DNA of 64,000 bases from positions 5,394,001 through 5,458,000 of the forward strand of contig NZ_CP051685.1 in assembly GCF_012849555.1 (NCBI RefSeq). The letters run 5' to 3'. The notes under the pieces are model-generated. The model made no database searches and was not told the DNA's origin. It worked only from the letters and a program-made list of their open reading frames with translations. Position numbers and translations under genes: made by a program. This document shows, one piece after another, positions 36,908 to 44,599 of the stretch (positions within the stretch are counted from its first letter, which is position 1; the number at the start of each line of letters is the position of its first letter). Source of the DNA: Massilia forsythiae. Its GTDB lineage: Bacteria > Pseudomonadota > Gammaproteobacteria > Burkholderiales > Burkholderiaceae_D.

Positions 36908-37846
36908 TCACCGTATCGGCCGCTCCGCCTTGCGCGCGAACCAGGTGGCCAGCGCCGAACCGGACAGGTTGTGCCACACGCTGAACAATGCGCTCGGCAC
37001 CGCCGCCAGTGGCGTGAAATGGGCGGCGGCCAGCGCGGCGCCGAGTCCGGAATTCTGCATGCCGGTCTCCAGCGTCACCGCCTTGCGCTTGGCCAGGTCC
37101 ATGCCGAACAGGCGCGCGAACCCATAGCCGAGCGCGAACCCGAGCAGGTTGTGCAGCACCACCGCGGCCAGGATCAGCAGGCCGTTGCCGAGGATCTTCG
37201 GCTGGTTCAAGGCGACGATGATGGCGATGATGAACACGATCGTCAGCGTCGACACCAGCGGCAGCGCCTTGACGCTGGCGGCCGCCTGCCTGCGGAAGAC
37301 CGTCTTGGCGACGACGCCCAGCACGATCGGGACGATGACCACCTGCACGATGTCCAGGAACAGCGAGCGGGTATCGATCGCCATCCACCTGCCGGCCAGC
37401 AGCGACACCAGGGCCGGCGTGGCCAGCGGCGCGACCAATGTCGACACCAGCGCGATCGACACGCCCAGCGCCACGTCGCCCCTGGCCAGGAAGGTCATGA
37501 CGTTGGAGGCGGTGCCGCTCGGGCAGCAACCCACCAGGATCACGCCGACCGCGATCTCGGGCGGCAGCCGCAACGCCAGCGCCAGCACGTAGGCGATGCC
37601 GGGCATGATCAGGTAGTGGCCGACCACGCCGATCAGCACGTCGCGCGGGCGCCGCAACACGGCGCGGAAATCGGCCGCCGACAGGGTCAGGCCCATGCCG
37701 AACATGACGACGCCGAGCAGCGGCGCGATCCAGGTTTTATAAGCGACAAACAGCTGCGGGAAGAAAAAGCCGAGACAGGCGAACAGGATCACCCATAGGG
37801 AAAACGTCTTTCCGACGACGTTGCTGGCTTTTTCCAATGCGTTCAC
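36908..37846 (-). CDS. BASS-family (bile acid:sodium symporter-like) transporter
   Basis: 312 residues from GTG 37846. About ten hydrophobic helices with the BASS signatures GVVMFGMGLTLSAADF, LVGCCPSGTASNVMTFLARGDVALGVSIA (the two crossing-helix motif) and LETGMQNSGLGAALAAAHF. Members move organic anions such as bile acids, pyruvate or pantoate with Na+. The substrate cannot be told from sequence. The frame is open to 38023, but the additional N-terminus is Arg-rich and unlike the family. It faces the FGE gene tail to tail. Confidence 0.85.
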   Translation of the reverse strand: MNALEKASNVVGKTFSLWVILFACLGFFFPQLFVAYKTWIAPLLGVVMFGMGLTLSAADFRAVLRRPRDVLIGVVGHYLIMPGIAYVLALALRLPPEIAVGVILVGCCPSGTASNVMTFLARGDVALGVSIALVSTLVAPLATPALVSLLAGRWMAIDTRSLFLDIVQVVIVPIVLGVVAKTVFRRQAAASVKALPLVSTLTIVFIIAIIVALNQPKILGNGLLILAAVVLHNLLGFALGYGFARLFGMDLAKRKAVTLETGMQNSGLGAALAAAHFTPLAAVPSALFSVWHNLSGSALATWFARKAERPIR

Positions 37847-38174
37847 GCGTGCCCTTTTCGCTGTCGATCGATGCGCCCGTCCGCGCACCCCATGTGGCGG
37901 ACCGGACGGCATTGTAGCCAATCGACACCACGATGTCCTGCTCGCTCGATATTTCAATCGAAGCATCAATCGGTTAGTTGCATTTAAACAGTTATGGGCA
38001 GTGTCCTTGAACCGGTGACGCATCGGTTCACCGCACCCATGGGCCCTATCGAGATATCAAAATTCCCCAAACAAACATGTTGCAAGTAAATAAACACTTC
38101 CCTTTAGCATAAACATTGCTTAATATATTTATAAATTATCAAAGTTTCTTGTTTAATTACCATAAGGAAAATAA
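37847..38174. other. Divergent promoter region
   Basis: About 330 bases between the BASS transporter and the PEP-CTERM gene. It is GC-rich on the left and turns AT-rich from about 38060 to 38160, the likely promoter zone of the PEP-CTERM gene. No gene is supported. Confidence 0.5.
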
Positions 38175-38936
38175 GTGAAATCGTTCAGCAACCATCTCGT
38201 CGCCCTGTCCCTTGCCACGTTGTCCGGCATCGCGGGCGCGGCCCCGGCCTTTACCGTCACCTACGAGGCGCCGGGCGTTACCGACACCACCGCGGCGTTC
38301 ACCACCAAGGGCGTCGAGCGTTTCACCACCCGCCAGACCGGCCTGAATCAATCGTTTACCACGACCTTCGGCATGACCGGTTCGGGTGCGATCACCGGCA
38401 CCTACACCAACGTCGATATCGCGAATCAAAACCTGTATGGCGGCGCCGAGGGCAACTATGCGCTGACGTCGACCGGCAGCGCTTCGTCGGCGATCTATTC
38501 CCTGTCCCTGTCGAGCGCGGACCCGGTAACATATTTCGGATTCTGGCTGTCGGCCCTGGATGCGGGCAACCAGTTGAAATTCTTCAAAGGCGACGAGCTG
38601 GTCTTCAGCTTCAGTCCGGATGCCGTGCTGGCGCTCACCGGCAGCTGCGCGACCGGCACCAGCAATCCCTACTGCGGCAATCCGAAGACCGGGGAAAACA
38701 CGCCGCAGCCCTACGTCTTCCTGAACTTCTTCGATCAGGATGCGAGCGGCTTCGATCGCGTCGAGTTCTCGGAGACCGTCGCCAATTCGGGCTACGAATC
38801 GGACAACCATACCGTCGGCCGTTATGTCACGACCAGCGGCACGGTGCTCAATCCGGTCCCGGAACCCGGCTCGCTGTCGCTGCTGGGCTTGAGCGCGGTC
38901 GCCCTGGTTGCCGCTCGCAAGCGCAAGAAGCGCTGA
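38175..38936 (+). CDS. PEP-CTERM sorted surface protein
   Basis: 253 residues from GTG 38175 with AAGGA upstream. A signal peptide (LVALSLATLSGIAGA) is followed by a Thr/Ser/Gly-rich beta-type domain with a C-x-12-C pair around residues 157-166. The C-terminus is a classic PEP-CTERM signal: VPEPGSLSLLGLS, a hydrophobic helix, then ARKRKKR. Such proteins are cleaved by an EpsH-type exosortase and are linked to extracellular polymer production. No exosortase is in the window. Confidence 0.92.
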   Translation: MKSFSNHLVALSLATLSGIAGAAPAFTVTYEAPGVTDTTAAFTTKGVERFTTRQTGLNQSFTTTFGMTGSGAITGTYTNVDIANQNLYGGAEGNYALTSTGSASSAIYSLSLSSADPVTYFGFWLSALDAGNQLKFFKGDELVFSFSPDAVLALTGSCATGTSNPYCGNPKTGENTPQPYVFLNFFDQDASGFDRVEFSETVANSGYESDNHTVGRYVTTSGTVLNPVPEPGSLSLLGLSAVALVAARKRKKR

Positions 38937-39164
38937 CGTTCGGAACGAATGCCCGGTGCCGGTGCACGAGGGCTGGCCGGCGCAAGACCCTAGTCTAGAC
39001 CAGGCAGAACCCGATGACCAACTGCGGCCAGGAGCGACTGGACGGCCTGGTCGCGGCCGCGCGCTGCCGGCCGGCGTGATGCGGCAACGGCGGCCGGCTG
39101 CTGAGAAAGCGGACCGAAAGCGGACCGGATCGGCATAGGGGCGGCCAGATAAACTGACCGGTCC

Positions 39165-39206
39165 CCTGCCACACCACCCGGCATGCGGGTCCGCACCGGG
39201 CGGTTC
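39165..39206 (-). ncRNA. Group II intron domain V
   Basis: On the minus strand, GAACCGCCCGGTGCGG pairs with the later CCGGGTGGT around a GACC/CGCA inner part, giving the conserved catalytic hairpin of domain V. It lies 12 bp beyond the reverse transcriptase stop, as expected for these introns. Confidence 0.8.
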
Positions 39207-40128
39207 GAGTAGTTGAGGTTATGAGAGTCGTGGCATGCCAAGACGATCAAAGTAGGCAATCGTGAAAATCCGGTTGAGCAGGTAGCGACTATTGCGTTGC
39301 CATCTGCGGCTATTCGCCGCGACTTGACGGGCCACAGCAGCCGGAGCGCCCAGAGCCAGTAATTCACGGTAGATCGTCGTCCCGCGCCGCCAGTGTTTGA
39401 GTTGGATAGCCCGCATCCGGTGACGCATCCATTCGTCCAGCTTGCGCCAGACTTTCGGGGTTTGCGTCAATCCGAAATAAGCCTTCCAGCCCAGGACGTA
39501 GGGGCGTAGACCTTCAATCACCTGTTCGATACTGCGTCCCCCGGATCGCCGGGTGAGTTCCCGGATTCGCTGCTTGAACTTGCTCAACGCCTGACTGGCG
39601 ACCTTGCGTTTTACCTCGCCTTTCGGAGCTGCCCGAAAGGCGTAGCCCAGAAATTTGCGGCCAAATGCGCTTGCCACCGCACTTTTCGATTCGTTGATCT
39701 TCAAGTGCAGCTTGTCGTAGCGACGCTTGAGCAAAGCCATTACCCGCTCACCCGCTTTCCGACTGCGCACATAAACATTGCAGTCATCGGCATAGCGGGC
39801 AAAGCGATGCCCCCTTCGTTCCAGCTCGCGATCCACCTCGTCGAGAAGCACATTGGCCAGCAACGGCGAGAGCGGCCCGCCTTGCGGCGTGCCCTCGGCG
39901 CGTTCGACCACCACGCCGCCATCCATGATGCCCGCGTTCAGATAAGCACGGACCAGCCAGATTACGCCAGCCTCGTTCACGCGTTTCTTGAGACGATCGA
40001 TCAGGATGTCGTGGTTGACCCGATCAAAGAATTTCGACAGATCGACGTCGACCACGGTGCGGTAGCTATAGTGGACCCCGAATTTGAGACAGTGGTTTAA
40101 GCTGTCGTCCGCGAAAGGATGACAGCGA

Positions 40129-40419
40129 ATGAGTGAAGGTAAAAAACGCAGGGTGCACAGTGCCGAGTTCAAGGGCAAGCTCGGGCTGGAAGCGGTGCGC
40201 GGGGTGAAGACGATCAACGAGATCGCGCAGGAGCACGACGTGCATCCGCAGTTGGTGACGCAGTGGAAGAAGGAGATTCTGGAGAACGCCGGCGCGCTGT
40301 TCGACGTCAAGCGCGGGCCGAAGCCGGTGGACGAAAGCAGTCCCGAGGACAAGCTGTACAGCGAGATCGGCAAGTTGAAGATGCAGGTGGATTGGCTCAA
40401 AAAAAAGCTTGGGGAATGA
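40129..40419 (+). CDS. IS3 transposase OrfA
   Basis: A 96-residue protein with an N-terminal helix-turn-helix (SAEFKGKLGLEAVRG, then EIAQEHDVHPQLVTQWKKEI) and a C-terminal leucine-zipper-like helix (LYSEIGKLKMQVDWLKKKL). It binds the element ends. Its 3' end overlaps orfB around a run of eight A at 40399-40406, followed by G, where a -1 shift produces the full OrfAB transposase. Confidence 0.92.
   Translation: MSEGKKRRVHSAEFKGKLGLEAVRGVKTINEIAQEHDVHPQLVTQWKKEILENAGALFDVKRGPKPVDESSPEDKLYSEIGKLKMQVDWLKKKLGE
40399..40407 (+). promoter_or_regulatory. Programmed -1 frameshift site (A8G)
   Basis: Eight A followed by G (40399-40407) near the end of orfA is the usual IS3-family slippery sequence. 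orfA is in frame 1 and orfB in the -1 frame, consistent with programmed frameshifting rather than mutation. Confidence 0.8.
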
Positions 40420-41378
40420 GTCCTGCCGAGCGGGCACGGTGGATTGCGCGGGAAGACGCGATGCCGCTGACCATGCAGTGCGAACTGGCCGGCGTGCCGC
40501 GTTCGACGGTGTATCGGCGGCTGGAAGCGGTAACACGCCAGGCATGCATGAACGAGGAAGACGACCGATTGCGCGCCCTGATCGACGAGGAATACACCGG
40601 CCGGCCGTTCTACGGTAGCCGGCGCATGGCGGTGTTCCTGCGAGGTCGAGGGCACCAGGTCAATCGCAAGCGCGTGCAGCGCTTGATGCGGGAAATGGGT
40701 CTGGCGGGCATGGCGCCGGGGCCGGCGACGAGCAAGCCGCATCCGCAGCACAAGGTCTATCCATACCTGTTGCGCGGGGTAGCAGTCACGCGACCGAACC
40801 AGGTGTGGAGTACGGATCTGACCTATATCCGCCTGGCGCGTGGCTTTGCCTACCTGGTGGCGATCATCGACTGGTACTCGCGCCGGGTACTGGCCTGGCG
40901 CATCAGCAACAGCATGGACGCGTCGTTCTGCGTGGACTGCCTGGAAGATGCGCTGCGCCACCACGGCAGGCCGGATGTATTCAACAGCGACCAGGGCGCG
41001 CAGTTCACCAGCGACGCCTTTACCGGCGTGCTCAAGCGCGAAGGTGTGGCGATCAGCATGGACGGACGCGGGCGGGCGCTGGACAACATCTTCGTCGAGC
41101 GCTTGTGGCGCAACGTGAAGTACGAAGACGTGTACCTGAAGGGTTATGCCAACATGCCCGAACTAACAGTCGGCCTGGCGCAGTACTTTGTGTTCTACAA
41201 CGCCGAGCGACCGCATCAGGCGTTGAGATATGAGACGCCGGATCATGTCTACCGCGCCGGTGTCGGAGGCGGTGCGCTGATCGTCGACAGGTTCGGCGAC
41301 GCGGGCCTAGAGCAAGAAAAAATCGGCAGTACGGGGCAGCGCCGGGCAGCTGCTGAAGTGGAAACGGACACAGCTTAA
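40407..41378 (+). CDS. IS3 transposase OrfB (DDE catalytic part)
   Basis: About 320 residues expressed as the C-terminal part of OrfAB. The integrase core has catalytic Asp in WSTDLTYIRL, Asp in NSDQGAQFTS and Glu in NIFVERLWRNVKYEDVYLKGY, spaced as in IS3 elements, with YNAERPHQALRYETPDHVY at the end. An N-terminal HTH_21 segment (YGSRRMAVFLRGRGHQVNRKRVQRLMREMGL) is also intact. The catalytic frame is complete, so this copy could still be active. The frame opens further upstream at 40263, overlapping orfA. Confidence 0.9.
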   Translation, partial: AWGMSPAERARWIAREDAMPLTMQCELAGVPRSTVYRRLEAVTRQACMNEEDDRLRALIDEEYTGRPFYGSRRMAVFLRGRGHQVNRKRVQRLMREMGLAGMAPGPATSKPHPQHKVYPYLLRGVAVTRPNQVWSTDLTYIRLARGFAYLVAIIDWYSRRVLAWRISNSMDASFCVDCLEDALRHHGRPDVFNSDQGAQFTSDAFTGVLKREGVAISMDGRGRALDNIFVERLWRNVKYEDVYLKGYANMPELTVGLAQYFVFYNAERPHQALRYETPDHVYRAGVGGGALIVDRFGDAGLEQEKIGSTGQRRAAAEVETDTA

Positions 41379-42322
41379 ACTAGCCGGCTGAGTGTCTTGA
41401 CTGATGGGTCCACTTTAAGCCTTCCTGCACGTACTGCTGTGCTGCAAGCACGGCATCACGCGCACGTCGGCCGGGCCGGAACCCGTGACTGTGTTCGCTG
41501 AAAGTGGGATCGATCAGCGGTTGCAGCACCTGCAAGAGTGCCTGCTGAATCAGACGGTCGATCACGGTGGGTATCCCCAGTTCACGCTCGCTGCCATCCG
41601 GCTTCGGGATGCCGACGCGCCGCACCGGCAGGGGCCGGTACGTGCCTTCCATCAGCTGTTTCCTGATGGAGGGCCAAGCGTGCTTCAGGTGTTGTCCCGT
41701 CTTTGCGATATCCAGACCGTCGACACCTGCGGCGCCCTTGTTCGCCTTCACGCGTTTCCATGCGCGTTGCATGTTTTCCCTCGCGAGCGCTTGCGTGAGC
41801 AAGTCTCGCCCTGTGCCTTCCCGTTCCTGTCGCGGGAAACGTGTTTTATCGCTGATCGCTTTGGACGAGGTTTCACCCCGCCTTACCGCGACCCGCTCCG
41901 CTGTTGCGGACATCTGATGCCGTACACGACTCATCGACAAGGTGTCGACACTCCTACTCGTTCGGCCCTTCACCCTCAAAAAAAACGGGCTACTACGGCC
42001 TCTGCTGACTTCTCGCTCCGATTTTTTTTCGTCGCCCTTTCAGGCGCAAGACGAGATCTCCCCAGGTAGGAACGCACTCCTTCACTGCACAACCGCCGGA
42101 TCTACGCCACTTCGCCTTGACCACAAGAGCTTCGCGGTGATTGGCCCGCTCGCCCTGCTCGGTAGCGCCTTGTATCCGATTCTTGTTCATCGGCTCGCAG
42201 TTTCGATTCACGCTTCCTTCCCACGGTCGGTCGCCCTTCCGCAGTTGCGCTTCGCTTCGCTCGCTGTGGTCAGCTTGCGGGAGGACTTGCACCTCCAGAA
42301 GTGCGCCCATGCTGGGCGCACC

Positions 42323-42354
42323 AAAACAAAAAGGCCAGCTGAACGCTGGCCTTT
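42323..42354 (-). terminator. Rho-independent terminator downstream of the tRNA remnant
   Basis: On the minus strand, AAAGGCCAGC, a 5-base loop GTTCA, then GCTGGCCTTTTTG form an 8-10 bp GC stem followed by a T-rich tract. The group IIC intron begins one or two bases after the tract. Confidence 0.85.
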
Positions 42355-42365
42355 CCGAAAAATCC

Positions 42366-42412
42366 TGGTGGGCGGTGCAAGTTTCGAACTTGCGACCCCA
42401 GCAGTGTGAATG
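42366..42412 (-). tRNA. 3' half of a tRNA-Val(CAC)-like gene, attachment-site remnant
   Basis: On the minus strand the sequence runs from an anticodon loop TTCACAC (anticodon CAC, valine) through the 3' anticodon stem TGCTG, variable loop, T arm GCAAG-TTCGAAA-CTTGC, acceptor ACCGCCCA and an encoded CCA. The 5' half is absent: the bases where TGGGCGG, the D arm and CAGCA should be are unrelated. A split at the anticodon loop is the usual crossover point of tRNA-targeting tyrosine integrases, so this marks one end of an island. Identity as Val is from recall of the loop and stem. Confidence 0.7.
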
Positions 42413-43197
42413 GGGCGCTCAAGTTCCCTCGCTCCATAGGGGAGCTGTGCTTTTTGCGCCGGCTAATAATATCATTTTGGTGGAATATTTGTGGAATTCG
42501 TTGTCACGTAATTGACTACACAAAATACGGGTGTGCATCCCACGTAAAATTCCAGGCGCGTTGAGGTAAGATCAACCCGACCTTAATGGTTAGAAGTAGC
42601 ACATCGGTAATGCAGCAATACCTGCGCATCAATTTAAACTAATGTAGTTTACATACTACAGGGCGCCAATGCCCTTTGCCTCCAGAGTGGACAGTCCCCC
42701 GTCAGTCCCCTCGTCCGTCGGCTGCGGATGTTCTTGGCGTTGAGTTAAGGGTGTGGTTGAACTGAGCGCGACGCCATGGTCGATGCTGGCTCCACTGGGT
42801 CATGTCGAGGAGTCGTTTATTGGCTGCCAAATTGGTTCCAAAATAATCGGACGGATTGCCTCCATGACCGACTTTTCAGCCAGCCAGCGCGCCTCGCCGA
42901 CACCCGCCGGGGGGACTGCCTTCTACCGCCCTTAACGCGACGCCAAGGCGCGTATTTTTTGACATTGCGCGGCCTATCTGCTATCCTTCCAACGCTAGAT
43001 CTGCACTCTTTACCCGTAACGCGTTAAGATATCTAACGCGGAAGCGGCCAGTAGGGTCTGTTTATGCGAAGCTGAAGAGAGCGCCGCCGATGCGGCACAC
43101 AAAGCTCGGAAGGTCTACCGTAAACCGAAACAGTGAAGTTTTTGCTGCTAGCCGAAAAGCGGGTTGCCAATGGGAGATTGGCCCCGCTTCTTCACTT
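42413..43197. other. 780-bp island border without a gene
   Basis: From the tRNA remnant to the end of the defence operon I see no supported coding sequence on either strand, no integrase and no clear repeat. Short frames around 42753-43027 and 43062-43244 lack ribosome-binding sites and domain features. Confidence 0.5.
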
Positions 43198-44022
43198 CTA
43201 CTTTTGAAAATCGTTCGCGAAGATGTTCGCGTGTGTTTGTCCAACGATCTTCACTTCTTGCCAGTGGCATCCCAAGAACGTCCCTTTGATGTGCGTGTGG
43301 TCCTTGTAGGCCTTCGTCATGTTGTAATGGTATTTCGTCGGTATTTTCCATCCGAATCGAAAGTTGCCGGAAATTTCGCAAAGCGGAGTGTGGGGAGCGC
43401 CGGTGTCAAACTGGCCATGGTCTTCAGGCCCATAGTCGAAGTGCTTTTTTTGATCATCTTGAAAATACTTCTTTGGCTGCCCATGTTTAGGCCGCCGGGG
43501 ACCATTGCGCTTCATCAGTCGCGCCAACAGGCTTGCGAAATTTCTATAAAACAGATCGTCGGTGCCCTCTGAAGCGCACAAGTAAGCGACTTTTCTCAAT
43601 TCATCAGCGTCAAAATTGTTTAATGGCAAAGCGAGGGCTTGCATACTGCCCTTGTCGAGCATATGCGGCAGCAAGCGAAAATAGTTTGACAGCGTCCTCA
43701 CCGCGATCGCAGTAAGCGCACTCATTTCAACTTCTGCCTTGATTTCGCCAACGAAACAAGACGTTCGGAGCCTTGCAGACATTCTCGCCAAATTATCCGT
43801 GAGCAGACACACGCCGTCCCATCTGTCCAACTCGCTCAGGATGAACTGTTCGATCGCGAATTCGGCTCCGAATTCTATGGCGCGCACTTCGATTTCGGCC
43901 CTCAGGCTCTTGAACGCTTCAGTATTGCGGAAGGTGTGCGGAACGAGCGCGCTTTTGGCGGACATCACCATATCGCGCGCGGGTTTGTTGTCCGATACGA
44001 GACACAGCAGAATTTGCATCAT
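43198..44022 (-). CDS. Unrecognised protein, last gene of the defence operon
   Basis: 274 residues from ATG 44022, overlapping the previous gene's TGA by four bases, so it belongs to the operon. The N-terminal 115 residues look like an alpha/beta domain starting with a hydrophobic strand (MQILLCLVSDNKPARDM) and a later VCLLTDNLARM, loosely reminiscent of nucleotide- or PIN-type folds. A Lys/Arg-rich middle (MKRNGPRRPKHGQPKKYFQDDQKKHFDYG) may bind nucleic acid. The C-terminal 70 residues hold spaced His, Cys and Asn (HYNMTKAYKDHTHIKG, LGCHW, QTHANIFANDF) that look conserved-type but which I cannot assign. Possible effector of the system; no function is claimed. Confidence 0.7.
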   Translation of the reverse strand: MMQILLCLVSDNKPARDMVMSAKSALVPHTFRNTEAFKSLRAEIEVRAIEFGAEFAIEQFILSELDRWDGVCLLTDNLARMSARLRTSCFVGEIKAEVEMSALTAIAVRTLSNYFRLLPHMLDKGSMQALALPLNNFDADELRKVAYLCASEGTDDLFYRNFASLLARLMKRNGPRRPKHGQPKKYFQDDQKKHFDYGPEDHGQFDTGAPHTPLCEISGNFRFGWKIPTKYHYNMTKAYKDHTHIKGTFLGCHWQEVKIVGQTHANIFANDFQK

Positions 44023-44447
44023 TTTTCAAGCAATTTGACCATAACTCCAACAGGAATCACTACTTGCGACCTCTCATGCTCAGGCAGAAGAGCCAGGCAG
44101 TCCAAAAAATCCAAGGTTTTCGCCCTAGTTCTTGGCCGCCTGGCATGCACCGGGGCGGCAGGTGCCACGGGAGTGGGGTCGAGCGGTTCAAACTTGAATC
44201 CTTTTCCCGCGGGCGCCAACACTACCCTGGAACTCTGCGTGGGATGTTCAACCACTTCATAGCGACCTTGATTTTCCGTGGCTTTCGCAAAATTTTTCAG
44301 GGATCGCTCCCCTAAAATCTCTCTGAAATTGGAAAGGGTTTTGTCCAAGATTCGAGGGATGTTGGACAAATAAATCGGTGAGTCGGGCCTCCAGTAATCG
44401 TTTGCTACCGCGCTGAGCGCTTCAATAAGCTTCACATCGTTGTTCAT
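44019..44447 (-). CDS. Small winged-helix-like (LOTUS/OST-HTH-like) protein of the defence operon
   Basis: 142 residues from ATG 44447. Residues 18-75 (SPIYLSNIPRILDKTLSNF, SLKNFAKATENQGRYEVV, SSRVVLAPAG) have the pattern of a LOTUS/OST-HTH winged helix, a fold that binds RNA or DNA and often pairs with nucleases. This is a by-eye fold guess. A Pro/Ala/Arg-rich linker and a short C-terminal helix follow. It starts 153 bp after the DUF499 ATPase and overlaps the last gene by four bases. A longer frame to 44603 is open but poor in family-like sequence. Confidence 0.6.
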   Translation of the reverse strand: MNNDVKLIEALSAVANDYWRPDSPIYLSNIPRILDKTLSNFREILGERSLKNFAKATENQGRYEVVEHPTQSSRVVLAPAGKGFKFEPLDPTPVAPAAPVHARRPRTRAKTLDFLDCLALLPEHERSQVVIPVGVMVKLLEK

Positions 44448-44599
44448 TATTTTTCCTAAAATTAAACTGGCTCGGCCCCTCCGAATGCGCTCGCGATGAG
44501 CGCGCCCGAAGAGGTTCCACTCGATGCCTGCGCATCGCGACCTGAGCGGCGATGCACGGCGCGCCATGCCGATCATCCCCGCAAGCTTTCTGGATTGCA

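Larger units (their letters stand above)
40072..41412 (+). mobile_element. IS3-family element inside the intron
   Basis: The 1341-bp element is bounded by TGGACCCC at 40072-40079 and GGGTCCA at 41406-41412 as inverted ends. It contains the two overlapping IS3 genes orfA and orfB joined by a -1 slippery run. It interrupts the group II intron reverse transcriptase. No 3-4 bp target duplication is obvious. Confidence 0.85.
39219..41979 (-). pseudogene. ltrA: Group II intron reverse transcriptase, split by an insertion
   Basis: The N-terminal half (41979 to 41413) shows ARENMQRAWKRVKANKGAAGVDGLD, IPKPDGSERELGIPTV and FSEHSHGFRPGRRARDAV. The C-terminal half (40071 to 39219) shows VVDVDLSKFFDRVNHDIL, GTPQGGPLSPLLANVLLDEVD, the catalytic FARYADD, the maturase X domain and SLRPYVLGWKAYF-type GIIM sequence. 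The IS3-type element is inserted between VQEGLK and YSYRTVVDVD, separating RT motifs 2 and 3, so the protein is inactive as it stands. Each half joins the IS end without an evident target duplication. Confidence 0.9.
39135..42321 (-). mobile_element. Group IIC intron interrupted by an IS3-type element
   Basis: Read on the minus strand, the intron begins GTGCGCC at 42321 (consensus GUGYG). It carries a reverse-transcriptase gene, and ends after a domain V (39165-39206) and a domain VI hairpin with GGGG/CCCC closing pairs at about 39135. Without the 1341-bp IS3-type insertion it would be about 1.85 kb, normal for class C. The base just 5' of the intron follows the T tract of a Rho-independent terminator, which is the known target preference of group IIC introns. 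Confidence 0.85.

Noticed and set aside
40399..40407. Treating the orfA/orfB frame change as another sequencing frameshift
   Set aside because: A8G slippery run, correct -1 direction and typical position make it the normal programmed frameshift of IS3 elements.
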